Part shown: piece after piece, positions 10,262-20,628 of the stretch
Position numbering within the stretch: the stretch's first letter is position 1
Layout of the letters: each line of letters opens with the position of its first letter
NCBI GenBank assembly: GCA_031290615.1
Contig: JAITNF010000062.1
Coordinates: forward strand, 1-46,777
DNA: 46,777 nt
Direction: 5' to 3'
From: Desulfovibrio sp.
Lineage (GTDB): Bacteria > Desulfobacterota > Desulfovibrionia > Desulfovibrionales > Desulfovibrionaceae
Made by a program: the position numbers and the translations under genes
The notes under the pieces: generated by a model
What the model was told of the DNA's origin: nothing
The model's input: the letters and a program-made list of their open reading frames with translations, nothing else
Databases searched by the model: none

Positions 10262-11611
10262 TTACCGCGCCCCCCTGGGGAAGAGAACAACGCCGACCGT
10301 TTTGAAAATAATTTGCACATCCAGCAGAATGGACATATTCTTGATGTAATAGAGGTCGTATTCCAGTTTACGGCGGGCGTCTTCTTCCGAAGCGCCGTAG
10401 GGATAACAAACCTGCGCCCAGCCGGTCAGGCCCGGTTTTACGGCATGACGCAGGCTGTAATAGGGAATGGACTGTTTGAGCTTCCGTACAAAGGCCATGT
10501 GCTCCGGCCTCGGTCCGATAAAGCTCATGTCGCCCTTGATGATGTTCCATATCTGCGGCAGTTCGTCCATGCGCACCTTGCGGATAAATCTGCCGAAGCG
10601 CGTCACCCGGCTGTCGTTGGCCCCGGCCCATACTGCGCCGTTTTTCTCCGCATCTGAGCACATTGAGCGGAATTTGTAGACCGTAAATTCCTTTTCATAC
10701 AGGCCCACGCGAGCCTGACGGTAAATGACCGGCCCCAGCGACTCCAGACGCACGATAATAGCCGTGATCAGCATGATGGGCGCGGCTGGAACAAGAAGCA
10801 CGAACGAAATAAGCACGTCCAGCGCCCGCTTTAGACGCCGGAGCGAATCGTGCGTGTTGAGCGAAAAGCCCTCTGTCTGCAGCAGCCATTCGTCGTTAAT
10901 TTGGGAAAGGGGCAAGCGCTGGGCGACATGCTCGTAAAACGTGCGTATATCCACCACCATCCTGCCGTACAGCTTGGCTTCCAGCAATTCGTGGGCAATG
11001 TCGTCGTTAATGGGAGCATTTGGCAGAAGCACGATCATAGTGACCTCGCGGGCCTTGGCAATATCCAGCACATTGAAGGGCGCGCCCAGGCAGGGGCCGG
11101 CCTGTGGTCCCTGGCCCGGCTCACCCACATAACCGATGATGTTCGCCTTGGGCAAACCCTCGGATAAGAGGCTGTGCACCTTGCCGTTGTGGTCCACACC
11201 GACCAGCAACGCTCGCAACGGGTGCATGAACCTGTCGGCATTGCGGTAATACAGGCAACGCCAGCCGAGATTGAAACAAAAGGTGAAAGTGAAAAGGGCA
11301 ACAAGCGTTTCACGGTCAAAACGCCAGTGTTCAAAGGAATAGGAGGCCGTGCTTGAGGAGATGATGCCGAGCACGCAGGCCAGCACCACACGCCCCGCAG
11401 TTTCCCTGAAATCTTCCTGACCAACTCTGTAGGCGTCCAGAATGTAGAAAAAGAGCATGTAGAAAAACACCGTGAACAACGAGGCGCCGGTGTAATCGTG
11501 AAAAACGCTCAAACTGGGCTCAATGGTGTTCTGCCCCGTCACAAAAAGCGCCAGCAGTAGGCAGAAGATATCAATTGCCTGCAACAGCGCCTTGCGGTAT
11601 ACGCTTATCAT
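10262..11611 (-). CDS. Exopolysaccharide polyprenyl glycosylphosphotransferase (WbaP/bacterial sugar transferase family)
   Basis: C-terminal 'RLKRALDVLISFVLL...GPVIYRQARVGLYEKEFTVYKFRSMCSDAEKNGAVWA...RVTRFGRFIRKVRMDELPQIWNIIKGDMSFIGPRPE'. Confidence 0.93.
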   Translation of the reverse strand: MISVYRKALLQAIDIFCLLLALFVTGQNTIEPSLSVFHDYTGASLFTVFFYMLFFYILDAYRVGQEDFRETAGRVVLACVLGIISSSTASYSFEHWRFDRETLVALFTFTFCFNLGWRCLYYRNADRFMHPLRALLVGVDHNGKVHSLLSEGLPKANIIGYVGEPGQGPQAGPCLGAPFNVLDIAKAREVTMIVLLPNAPINDDIAHELLEAKLYGRMVVDIRTFYEHVAQRLPLSQINDEWLLQTEGFSLNTHDSLRRLKRALDVLISFVLLVPAAPIMLITAIIVRLESLGPVIYRQARVGLYEKEFTVYKFRSMCSDAEKNGAVWAGANDSRVTRFGRFIRKVRMDELPQIWNIIKGDMSFIGPRPEHMAFVRKLKQSIPYYSLRHAVKPGLTGWAQVCYPYGASEEDARRKLEYDLYYIKNMSILLDVQIIFKTVGVVLFPRGAR

Positions 11612-12735
11612 GGCGTAACTCCATAAATTTTCATAACCCGCAGCATTTGCGCGGCCACATGCTCCGCGTCACATTCCATTACAGCGATTTCACGCCCGGC
11701 AGCCCCCATGCGGGCTATGCTCTCCGGCTCACGGATAAAGTTTTCCATGGCGGCGGCCAGAGCGCGTGAGTCCCGCACGGGCACAAGATAGCCGTTTACG
11801 CCCTCACGCACAACCTCACGGCAGCCGGCAGTGTCCGTCACCACGGCCGGCCGGCCCATGCTCATGCCCTCCATGATAGAGGTGGGCGTGCCCTCACGCC
11901 AGGACGGCAGCACCAGCACATGCGCGGCCGCCAGATAGGGACGCACGTCATCTGTCCGGCCCAGGTACTCGATATCGCCTTGAGCCTCCCAGCCCCGCAC
12001 AATATCAAGACTCACTCTACCGAGCCCCTGTTCCGGCGGTCCCAGCACCTGAAAACGCGCCTGCGGACAAGAGGCTTTCAGCATACGGGCGGCGGCGGCG
12101 TATTCCGCCAGACCCTTGGCTTCCAGGAGTCGCCCCACAAGCAGAAAAACCGGCGGCAGTGGCGGCAGATGCGCCGGAGCAAAACGCGTGGTGTCCACTC
12201 CCACCCCACGCGTGAGTAGAACGCGCATATCCGGGGCTAGGATGCCATGTTGACGAAATACGTCCATGTCGTCCTGATTCTGGAAAAAAATTCCCTCCGC
12301 CTTGCGCAACGCGAGGCGGTACAGGCCCACCCCGAGAAGATTGACGCATTTCTTGAAAAACGTGTCGGCCTCAAAGGCATAGCCAAGGCCGGTAATGGCG
12401 GCGTAAACGCGCGGAATCCGCGCAAGGCGTGCGGCAAGACATCCGTAAATAACTGGCTTGATGGTGGAGGTGAAAAGCAGATCTGGCGCTTCGGCTTTAA
12501 GCAGGCGCGTCAGATCCAGAAGAGTTTGCGTGTCGCGCAGGGGGTTCAGCCCCTTGCGGTCCAGCCGGTAGTGGACAAGGCGTACGCCCGGACGCGCCAG
12601 AACCGCGTTAGCCTGGGCGTCGTCGCCCGGCACGCAGCAGACGACTTCGTGCCCGCCTTCAAGGAAACGGCGTAACAGGACCGTCCAGAAATTGACAAAA
12701 TCCCTAGCCTGATTGCCCAAGACAACTATTTTCAT
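11608..12735 (-). CDS. Family 1-like glycosyltransferase
   Basis: MKIVVLGNQARDFVNF...; 'VLVLPSWREGTPTSIMEGMSMGRPAVVTDTAGCREVVREGVNGYLVP'; overlaps sugar transferase start. Confidence 0.92.
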   Translation of the reverse strand: MKIVVLGNQARDFVNFWTVLLRRFLEGGHEVVCCVPGDDAQANAVLARPGVRLVHYRLDRKGLNPLRDTQTLLDLTRLLKAEAPDLLFTSTIKPVIYGCLAARLARIPRVYAAITGLGYAFEADTFFKKCVNLLGVGLYRLALRKAEGIFFQNQDDMDVFRQHGILAPDMRVLLTRGVGVDTTRFAPAHLPPLPPVFLLVGRLLEAKGLAEYAAAARMLKASCPQARFQVLGPPEQGLGRVSLDIVRGWEAQGDIEYLGRTDDVRPYLAAAHVLVLPSWREGTPTSIMEGMSMGRPAVVTDTAGCREVVREGVNGYLVPVRDSRALAAAMENFIREPESIARMGAAGREIAVMECDAEHVAAQMLRVMKIYGVTP

Positions 12736-12912
12736 GGAATACCCACTGAATAAAAATTTTACTGCGCGGGTGCAGAATGCTCCGACCGCACTATACAACA
12801 AGGCCTTTCCGCTGAAAAGACCCGTGCTCGCCTAATTTTAACCAATAATTCCGGTAGGATTGACGTATAATTTGTATTTGTGGTAGTTATATCAAAAAAA
12901 ATTGAGGGAAAA

Positions 12913-13665
12913 ATGCATTACTTACAAAATTTGTTTTCTTGGACGGCAATTCTGATATGCCTGACAATCGCCTCTCCCATCTACGCGGATACCGCTCCCG
13001 ACAAAAACTCAAAAGGCAAAAACTCCAAAACCACCCTTGACTCAAAACAATTCTCACCGCGCAAGTCCGCCTCCAAAAATAAAAACCTTGCAAAAGGCAA
13101 AGAATCTCCCAAGCGTTCCAAACACAAAAAAAGCCAAGACGACAAAAAGCTTTCCACAAGCGTGGACGACAGCAAAATCTGGCGGAAACGCGCCAAGGAC
13201 AGCAAGATGTTTTCGGGCACGGCCTCGTGGTATGGCCTCAGTGCCCACGGCAGTGCCACGGCGAGTGGCCTCAGCTACAACATGTACACCTTTACCGCAG
13301 CGCACCGTACCCTGCCAATCGGCACTGTCGTCAAGGTCACTGATCAAGACAACGGCCGTAGCGTGATGGTGTGTATAACCGACCGCGGACCGTACATCCG
13401 CGGCCGCATTATTGACCTTTCGTACGCGGCTGCAAACCAGATTCATCTGAGTTCCCGCGGCATAGGCAAGGTAGATCTGGAAGTGGTCAGTGACGAGAAC
13501 GGCACACCGCTCAATACGAATAAAGCATGGTATGTTAACTACAGCGCCCCAAAGGGCAAGGAAAATGTGGGACCGTTCCGCGACTTCGCCGACGCTGCGG
13601 CCATGCATGAAGCCCTGCGCCAAACCCATCCCGAGGCGGAAGTTGTCATGGAGCGCGCGAAATAA
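12913..13665 (+). CDS. rlpA: RlpA-like septal ring lytic transglycosylase/lipoprotein family protein
   Basis: Signal peptide MHYLQNLFSWTAILICLTIASPIYA; DPBB 'FSGTASWYGLSAHGSATASGLSYNMYTFTAAHRTLPIGTVVKVTDQDNGRSVMVCITDRGPYIRGRIIDLSYAAANQI'. Confidence 0.9.
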   Translation: MHYLQNLFSWTAILICLTIASPIYADTAPDKNSKGKNSKTTLDSKQFSPRKSASKNKNLAKGKESPKRSKHKKSQDDKKLSTSVDDSKIWRKRAKDSKMFSGTASWYGLSAHGSATASGLSYNMYTFTAAHRTLPIGTVVKVTDQDNGRSVMVCITDRGPYIRGRIIDLSYAAANQIHLSSRGIGKVDLEVVSDENGTPLNTNKAWYVNYSAPKGKENVGPFRDFADAAAMHEALRQTHPEAEVVMERAK

Positions 13666-13732
13666 CGGCCAGTTAAAAAACCGAGAGTTTTCATTTATAG
13701 ATTAATGATATTGTCTGTATTTTTCAAAAACC

Positions 13733-13990
13733 TTAGACAGAGTCATCAACAGGCTTGAGAATTGAGTGGGAATCATGTAATTTTCCTGAAACGCAAGGGA
13801 TTTTGCATGGTATCAGCACGTGGACCTCATGACATCTCCGCCAAAGTCCTGGAACTTTCAGAGCCGCATTTCCCCGGACGGAAAGGAACCTGGGGGAGTC
13901 AGCCGCGGAATAATCTCGATTTGTCAATGCTGTGTTCCGGATCTTGCGTACAGGAGCATCTTGGCGCGACGTGGAGACCGACGATCCCCG
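13733..13990 (+). mobile_element. IS5-family-like transposase N-terminal remnant
   Basis: Left end TTAGACAGAGTCATCAACAGGCTTGAGAATTGAGTG; 'HDISAKVLELSEPHFPGRKGTWGSQPRNN' plus 'CSGSC..LGATWR'; related copies at 29.3-29.65 and 31.65-31.85 kb. Confidence 0.7.
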
Positions 13991-14029
13991 TCGTTTTTGT
14001 CGCCGGCGGCCCCAATGCGAGCTATGCTA

Positions 14030-14090
14030 TGCTCTCCGGCCATGCTCTTACCCTCCATGATGGAGGTTAGCATGCCTTACGCCAGGACGC
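14030..14090 (-). pseudogene. Glycosyltransferase fragment
   Basis: Minus strand reads 'TSIMEGKSMAGE'; DNA resembles the matching segment of the intact glycosyltransferase at ~11850-11910. Confidence 0.5.
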
Positions 14091-14334
14091 ATATTGTAAA
14101 CAGGGCTGTTGAGTTCCCTTCCCTTCCGAGAACAAGTACTGCAAAAATCAGCAGAAAACTGAAAAAAATCGCGTAATTATTGTTCTTGTAAAGCCCGATA
14201 GGCATACTGCCAGCGCTTGTCTTCTCAAACCAGCTCGGCTATCCGTTTCAGCATTTATCATACTCCTTAAATTTAATCCGCCGCAATCTGTGCAAATCGT
14301 GCCACCGTACCATAAAAACCAAAGCTATTTTTAC

Positions 14335-14362
14335 TTGACTCTAGGGCAGGGCCATATATCAT
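14335..14362 (+). promoter_or_regulatory. Putative sigma70-type promoter upstream of htpX
   Basis: TTGACT (14335-14340) - 16 bp - TATCAT (14357-14362). Confidence 0.5.
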
Positions 14363-14467
14363 AGGGACTGCCATGTATTAATGGTCTTTCGCGTATTGCG
14401 CGTAATCGGGAATTTTTTTTCAAATTCTCGCCTTGCGCGCGCGAAGAATGCTTATAAGGAACGATGC

Positions 14468-15322
14468 ATGACAAGTCAAATAAAAACCATGTTTCTGCTG
14501 GCTCTACTTTCAGCCATCATCATTCTGCTGGGCGGCATGATAGGCGGGCGCGCTGGCGTCATCATCGCCTTCGGTCTCGCCTTGCTCATGAATGCGGGCG
14601 GCTACTGGTATTCGGACAGGATTGTGCTTTCCATGTACCACGCGCGGGAAGTCAGCCCGGAAGAAGCGCCCTGCCTGCACCGCGTCGTGGAAGAATTGGC
14701 CGCCATGGCGGGCATACACAAACCACGCGTCTGCCTTGTGCCGGAAGACGCCCCCAACGCCTTCGCCACGGGCCGCGATCCGGAACATGCCGTGATTGCT
14801 GCGACGGAAGGTATTTTGCGCCTGCTGACGCCGGAACAGTTGCGCGGGGTCATCGCGCACGAAATCGGCCACATCGCCAACCGCGATATTCTCATTCAGA
14901 CTATAGCCGGCGTGATGGGATCAGCCATCGTGACGCTGGCCAACATTTTTCAGTTTACGGCCATTTTCAGCGGAAACAGGAATGAAGAAGGCGGCTCCAA
15001 CTCTATAGCCGCTCTGGTTCTGGCCTTTCTAGCCCCGGTCGCGACTGGACTCATCCAGATAGCCCTCTCCCGCTCGCGGGAATACCTAGCGGACGACACC
15101 GGAGCGAAACTGTGCGGACACCCGCGGGATCTTGCCACCGCCCTTGCCAAGCTGGGAGAGTACTCCGGGCGCATACCAATGCGCGCGGGCAACCCCTGCA
15201 CAGAGCAGATGTTCATTGTCACGCCGGCCTTTCTGTCTGGAGGCATAGCAAGCCTTTTCAGCACTCACCCGCCGCTGGAAGAACGCATCGCGCGCCTTGA
15301 GCGCATGGGGGCCCAGCGCTGA
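14468..15322 (+). CDS. htpX: Protease HtpX homolog (M48 metalloprotease)
   Basis: N-terminal TM segments, 'GVIAHEIGHIANRDILIQT' HExxH motif, 'THPPLEERIARLERMG'. Confidence 0.95.
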   Translation: MTSQIKTMFLLALLSAIIILLGGMIGGRAGVIIAFGLALLMNAGGYWYSDRIVLSMYHAREVSPEEAPCLHRVVEELAAMAGIHKPRVCLVPEDAPNAFATGRDPEHAVIAATEGILRLLTPEQLRGVIAHEIGHIANRDILIQTIAGVMGSAIVTLANIFQFTAIFSGNRNEEGGSNSIAALVLAFLAPVATGLIQIALSRSREYLADDTGAKLCGHPRDLATALAKLGEYSGRIPMRAGNPCTEQMFIVTPAFLSGGIASLFSTHPPLEERIARLERMGAQR

Positions 15323-15620
15323 AAAACCACGCCAACCCTTGGGAAAACATACGCTGTCTGTCGTCGCTTTTGCTTATTTTGCTGTTAACCTCGTGCGCCG
15401 ACGTGGTGCTGGACCCTAGCGTGCAGGACTTTCCCCCCTTTTCTGCAGCAAGCGCGAAGCGCGTGAGCGCGCAAGCAGGGAAGTGGCGGCGGGCCGCCTT
15501 GACTGGAGAGACTGGCGCATCTACCGCTTGGACGGAACCTTTGAGGATCTAATCCGAAAAACGGATGGGGATTACGCCCTGAAGTGCATGGCCTTAGCTG
15601 TGGACTGGGTCACGGAGTAA
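15319..15620 (+). pseudogene. Small lipoprotein gene, frameshifted
   Basis: Lipobox 'SLLLILLLTSCADVVLDPSVQDFPPFS' then, in another frame, 'AAGRLDWRDWRIYRLDGTFEDLIRKTDGDYALKCMALAVDWVTE*'. Confidence 0.55.
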
Positions 15621-15959
15621 CGTAAAGGTTGTTAGACTCCACATCGTACTCATAACTGTCCAAGACGGTACACCGCACCCCAGTACTTATAACCACGATT
15701 ATCTGCAACCAAAACGTCGCCGTCTCCCCATGCTAAAACCTCATTCGGTACACATACACGGAAGATAAATTCGTGACCCGCAAGTTAACAGATATAATTT
15801 CAATATGTTTGGGACTGAACACATCATGAAAGGACAGTTGCCAAGCCGGAGCGCAGCAAAATGGATCCGCCTGATTCATACTGATAGCGCCTTTGCCCAT
15901 AGCCTTTTGGGAAATGTTCATGGTATGGTATGAAGTTGAGGAAACAACTGGCCGGACTC

Positions 15960-16209
15960 ACAATCCAGGTAGTCTCAGTAAGCGTCATTCCAAGCGGCGC
16001 TCTCTGACGCAGGTCAGCCTCGCAAGCCAATTCAACGGCCGACAGGCCCAGCCAGGGGACTGGATGCGCCAGGCGATGCGCTTGCGCAGATAGGCGGCAT
16101 TGCCTGAATTGCTCTGTTCACCGAATACTTCAGCATAGCGCTGCCGGAACGCGTTAGCCTTCATATCAGCCAACCGGGCAATCTCCCGGTATGCCTGTTC
16201 ATTCATCGG
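15960..16209 (-). pseudogene. DUF2924-like phage/recombinase-associated protein remnant
   Basis: 'MNEQAYREIARLADMKANAFRQRYAEVFGEQSNSGNAAYLRKRIAWRIQ' then frameshift to '..ACEADLRQRAPL'. Confidence 0.6.
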
Positions 16210-16518
16210 AATTCCTCCTTTTTCCATGTGATTGTCTGTGAACATATGGCTGGGTATTCCGTGAATTATCAAGTTGTTTCAGACTATTATCTCGCTGAAA
16301 ACCCTTGTTTTTCCAGTAACGGCAAACTCCGCGGGCAAGCAGCGCCGCAATTAACAGTCTTTTTGTCGTCAGTATGCTCAACCATGGTTCCATCCATAGG
16401 GGATACATACCGGGAAGGAGATAAAAATTACGGAAATAATTTCAAGGCGCATCCGCCTTGATTTACCTTGGGCGGACGCCTATAAATATGACTGTGGAAA
16501 TTGGCTGGAGGGAGAGCG

Positions 16519-17266
16519 CATGTCGACGAAATGGAACACTTGGCACGGCTGCCGCAAATTTAGCCCCGGCTGCCTGAACTGCTATGTGTACCGCATGGAT
16601 GTCAAGTTCGGGCACGATCCTTCGTTTTTTCCCTGAATGACTCGCATCTCTTGCCGCTCGCCACATACCGGCCGGGGCGGAAAAAACAGGGGCGAATACA
16701 AGCTCCAGCCGGACGGCGGCGTCTATACCTGCTTTACATTATCCGGCAATACCTGCGCTTCTTCATCCCGACCAAGAGAATCCATCGCTTTCAGGAGTGC
16801 GCGCCCGCCGACTGGGGTGGCCAATGTGACGATGGCCTGCACGACGAAAAATCAGGCTATGGCCGATAAACGGCTTCCGATTTTACCGCCTTCTTGCCTA
16901 TCGCCTATCCATCATCGCGTGGTCATTGTGGAGCCGATACTGGGGGCGCATGGACATCAGTCGCTATTTGCCGGGCATTGAAGAGGTTATTGTCGGCGGC
17001 GAATCAGGCGATGACGCCAGGGTTTACGATTTCCGCTGGGCTCTGAATTTGCACCGCCAATGTCGGAAAGCGCATACGCCGTTCCACTTCAAAAAGGCAT
17101 TGGCCATTGCGGGATGGTGGAACCGCCATCAAAACGGTTTTATGACATTATGTTGCGGCGGCTTTCCGTTTCCAGGCAGGGAAGAGTCATTTTTGCCAGA
17201 CACGAAGAGGAGGATATAGGGTTCATCTTTGTTCGTCCCGATGTTTATATACGCAAATCAAACTGA
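16519..17266 (+). pseudogene. Phage Gp37/Gp68 (DUF5131) family remnant, multiple frameshifts
   Basis: 'MSTKWNTWHGCRKFSPGCLNCYVYRMDVKFGHDPSFF*'; 'VVIVEPILG'; 'ISRYLPGIEEVIVGGESGDDARVYDFRWALNLHRQCRKAHTPFHFKKAL'. Confidence 0.75.
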
Positions 17267-17552
17267 GAATACTGAGATTCAAGTATGTTATATTTCAAAT
17301 TTTTTTAACGAAGATTGATTGGTTAACACCTGTTAAGCCGCAAGTCGGCTCTTTGGGCTTCCTTTTAAACAGTTTAACAGCCCCACTGTGAGAATGGGAG
17401 AAAAGGACGGAGTTTGCCCTGGGGTTCGTGACGGACGGGGCGGTTTGATTTGAGGGCGCATTTTTTCGGAACGGAAGTGAGAATGAGGGAAAAGCGGGAA
17501 GGCTTGCGGGGCAGTAGGTGTGGACGAGCGGGATTTCAGAGGCCAGTTAAGT

Positions 17553-17579
17553 AAAAAAGCCTGATTTCTACAGGCTTTT
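17553..17579 (-). terminator. Rho-independent terminator of tRNA-Asn
   Basis: AAAAGCCTG-TAGAAAT-CAGGCTTTTTT on the minus strand, just 3' of the tRNA. Confidence 0.8.
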
Positions 17580-17585
17580 AAATTT

Positions 17586-17661
17586 TGGCTCCCCGAGACG
17601 GACTTGAACCGCCAACCTAGTGATTAACAGTCACCCGCTCTGCCGATTGAGCTATCGGGGA
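17586..17661 (-). tRNA. tRNA-Asn (anticodon GTT)
   Basis: Reverse complement TCCCCGATAGCTCAATCGGCAGAGCGGGTGACTGTTAATCACTAGGTTGGCGGTTCAAGTCCGTCTCGGGGAGCCA. Confidence 0.96.
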
Positions 17662-17736
17662 ATGTTCTCTGGTAGAGGGTCTTTTACGTAAAAACGGGGT
17701 GAAGGTCAAGCAAAAAGTGAGAAAAATGACCATGCC

Positions 17737-18366
17737 CTATCGAAAATTGGTTTTGACCTGTCCGGCAAGACGCTTTGCGTAACTCTCGGCCTTGCTGTAA
17801 ACACATCCGCAATAGGTCTGACGGTAAAGCCCCATTTGTCTGGAACGGTCGATCCCAGTCTGCCAGTCCAGACGAAAATCCCGGTACACAAAATCGGAAC
17901 TGCGGCCTTGCCGCGCGAGTCTCCGGCCTGCCGCCGCGATGATTTCGTGCTGCTGATAGCGGGAATACAGGAGTGAGCTGCTAAAAAAAGGGAAGCCCAT
18001 TTCCCTGGCCTTGGCAAAAACTGCGTTGACGCGGTTTTCGCAGCAAAAAACGCAACGCGCCGGCTTTGTGTCCCGTCCGGCCGCAGCGCGCCGCCAAGCC
18101 GTGACGTCACAGCTTTCGTCAGCGCGCAAAAATTCCACACCCAGCTTGACGCAGGCTTCCTGTGCCGCTTCGCGGCGTCGCAGATATTCCGTCAATGGAT
18201 GGATGTTAGGATTTATGAACCACGTCGTTACGATAAAGCCTTCGTCCTGAAGGCGCAGTATGGGCATGACCGCGCACGGCCCACAACAGACATGCAGAAG
18301 CAGGCGGCTTGCCTGATGCCGGTCTTCCGGAAGCGGACAATTTCCTGCGGAGGACGGTGCAAACAC
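17737..18366 (-). CDS. queH: Epoxyqueuosine reductase QueH (DUF208)
   Basis: 'LLLHVCCGPCAVMPILRLQDEGFIVTTWFINPNIHPLTEYLRRREA', 'CVFCCENRV', 'FFSSSLLYSRYQQHEII', 'YRQTYCGCVYSKAE'. Confidence 0.93.
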   Translation of the reverse strand: MFAPSSAGNCPLPEDRHQASRLLLHVCCGPCAVMPILRLQDEGFIVTTWFINPNIHPLTEYLRRREAAQEACVKLGVEFLRADESCDVTAWRRAAAGRDTKPARCVFCCENRVNAVFAKAREMGFPFFSSSLLYSRYQQHEIIAAAGRRLARQGRSSDFVYRDFRLDWQTGIDRSRQMGLYRQTYCGCVYSKAESYAKRLAGQVKTNFR

Positions 18367-18977
18367 TAGTGTTACGTCCTGTAAAGGAAAGGTTTCATTA
18401 TAGGTTAGGTAAAGATATAGTCCCGCATTTTTTCAAATGTCGAGCACCAAGGCCACAGTTCTCCGTGTGCCACGGTAACTTGCCCTGATGAGCCAAAGGG
18501 TTCTTTTTTTGTGCCGATAAGATACCACATTTCATCAAATTCCATTTGTCCTGTCTCATCAGACACACCGTTTTCCGAAAGTTTGGCTCCAGTTTCCATC
18601 GAAAATATGGGCGAGCATATTGAAAGAAGTCTTGCCCAAAGATATAGAGGACGCACATGCCCTTTTTGGCGGCAATTTTTTTATTTGCGTGGGCGTCACT
18701 TTCAATAAAGTCAAGCCCGTAATCTGTGCGATGGAAACGCTGCTTCCCCCGGATAAAGCCGTTTTTAACCACCAGTTCCGACTTGTAGATTTTGCATATC
18801 ACCATACTTTCCTCCGCCGGAATATTATTGGGAAAGCATACTATAAATCTGTCTAAAAATAAATCCTCTCAAAATTTTTAGAGCGCATTGCTTTTGAAAC
18901 GCTCCATTCGGCATGACCGGCGAAAGTGAATTTAGCCTGTGTCTCATGGGCTGTCGGCTATACGTCCGTTCTGCTGC

Positions 18978-19007
18978 CTAGAGCAATTTCAATGTGAATT
19001 GTTCTAG
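18978..19007. repeat. REP-like imperfect palindrome
   Basis: CTAGAGCAATTTCAATGTGAATTGTTCTAG (10/11 arm pairs). Confidence 0.5.
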
Positions 19008-19464
19008 GACCTGCCGTTGGCCGCATGGTCAGGCGCATGTTAAAACAAGCGCATGATTATTCCGAACAGCTGGCCTGCGGAGTGTTAGGAGTCAACCGGC
19101 GCACCTTGCCGCCACCGCGTCCCATGAAATAAAGATACTGCATTACGGAAGAGCATATGGCCTGCATTCCAGGCAAGTAACTGTTCTTCATACTTTGCAC
19201 AAATACGGCCATATCTACATCTTTATTATCTACCATCTGATCAAAATTATCTCTCTCTGATATGTAGTTAATTTGTATATTTCTTGCTGTACTATGTGTA
19301 TATGTATGATTATTTGCAACAGGAGAATAAGTTATTGTACATCCAGTCAGTTAATAAAAAATAATTAAATGTACTATAATAGTTGACTTTATAGTGTTAT
19401 TATTGAACTACCATAAATTTGTAATTAATTAACAAAATAAAAAAATATTTAACAAACCATCAAA

Positions 19465-19860
19465 TTATTTACCAGTTATTATGTTGTCCCATGCTTTCAT
19501 AATTTCCTTATATAGCCTCATATCCTCTTTGAGTTGTTTTTTCAATGTGGTGCATTGTTTTTTCATCAATGTGTTAAATAATTCCTTCTGGGGAAATAAT
19601 AACTGAGGTTTGAAAGCATTTGTAAGTATAAGATTCAAATAAACCATTCGCAAATTTTTCGGTACGCCTTCGCCGTTAGAATACATTATGGCCAGATAAT
19701 ATATTGCCTCAATATTTTCTTTTCAGCAGCTTTTTGAAAGTTTTCTAATGCATTTGGATAATCTTGTTTATCATAATATAACTTACCGTTTTTGACACGA
19801 TTTTCTGTCGAGGTATAAATATCGCTAAAATCAAAGGCAAATGCATTTGATTAAGGAATA
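19465..19860 (-). pseudogene. Sel1-repeat-like protein fragment, frameshifted
   Basis: 'RVKNGKLYYDKQDYPNALENFQKAAEK' in one frame, 'NIEAIYYLAIMYSNGEGVPKNLRMVYLN' in another. Confidence 0.55.
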
Positions 19861-20036
19861 AATCATTTCTCCAGAAAATTCTTCATCATCATAAAATTAT
19901 TATTTACAGAATCAATACATAGTAAATCATAAATTTTCGTCTTATACTTGTTTGCAATGTCTCTGGATTTTTGAATCATAATTTTGCTTTATACAAAAGT
20001 TACATCGAGTCAAGAATTTTTCCCAACCTATGGCGT

Positions 20037-20264
20037 TCAATTAGTGTCTTTCCTGCATTTTAGCCAGTGCTTCTTTGACCGCTTTTTTCTGTTGTGAAAT
20101 GAAATTAGCCCATTTGCAACCAGTGAGATGAAGATTGCGAAGAAGGCAATTCCAGCAGCCTTTGCCCATTTTCCTCTACCGAACGCAAGATGAAATATGC
20201 CATAAATCACAATTAAAATTGGAAGATAGTAGCCAAGTAATAAAGGCAAGTTCCTTTTCAGCAT
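20037..20264 (-). CDS. Small membrane protein, hypothetical
   Basis: 75-aa ORF with two hydrophobic segments, in an AT-rich tract. Confidence 0.35.
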   Translation of the reverse strand: MLKRNLPLLLGYYLPILIVIYGIFHLAFGRGKWAKAAGIAFFAIFISLVANGLISFHNRKKRSKKHWLKCRKDTN

Positions 20265-20628
20265 TACTAGGGTAAAAATATCCGTGTGCCAAGATATCTA
20301 CGCAGGTAAGTGCTGAGGCGTATCGACAGATATTGTTAATCAAAGTATTCTCTATTTATTTAACTTATCAAAGGCTTTTTTCAGCATATTAGAGAACCTT
20401 TCATCATCATATTCACCATTATACTCCGACGTATGCCTCATGGCTCAATCAAGTGGAGATATAGTTCAACATTTTCACTCGTGATGTTTTGCTAGGTGGC
20501 ATCTGGCGGAGCAAAAGGCTCTCATGGAGTACGATTATGAGTTACATCTGCAATTCAACCGACTTTGGGCAAAACTGTTTCAGTGGACTTACACCGGTAA
20601 ACCTTTGGCCGTCTAATAATCTTTAAAT

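Noticed and set aside
18398-18805. 135-aa minus ORF near queH
   Set aside because: Possibly a real or decayed gene, but no domain, RBS or conservation evidence visible.
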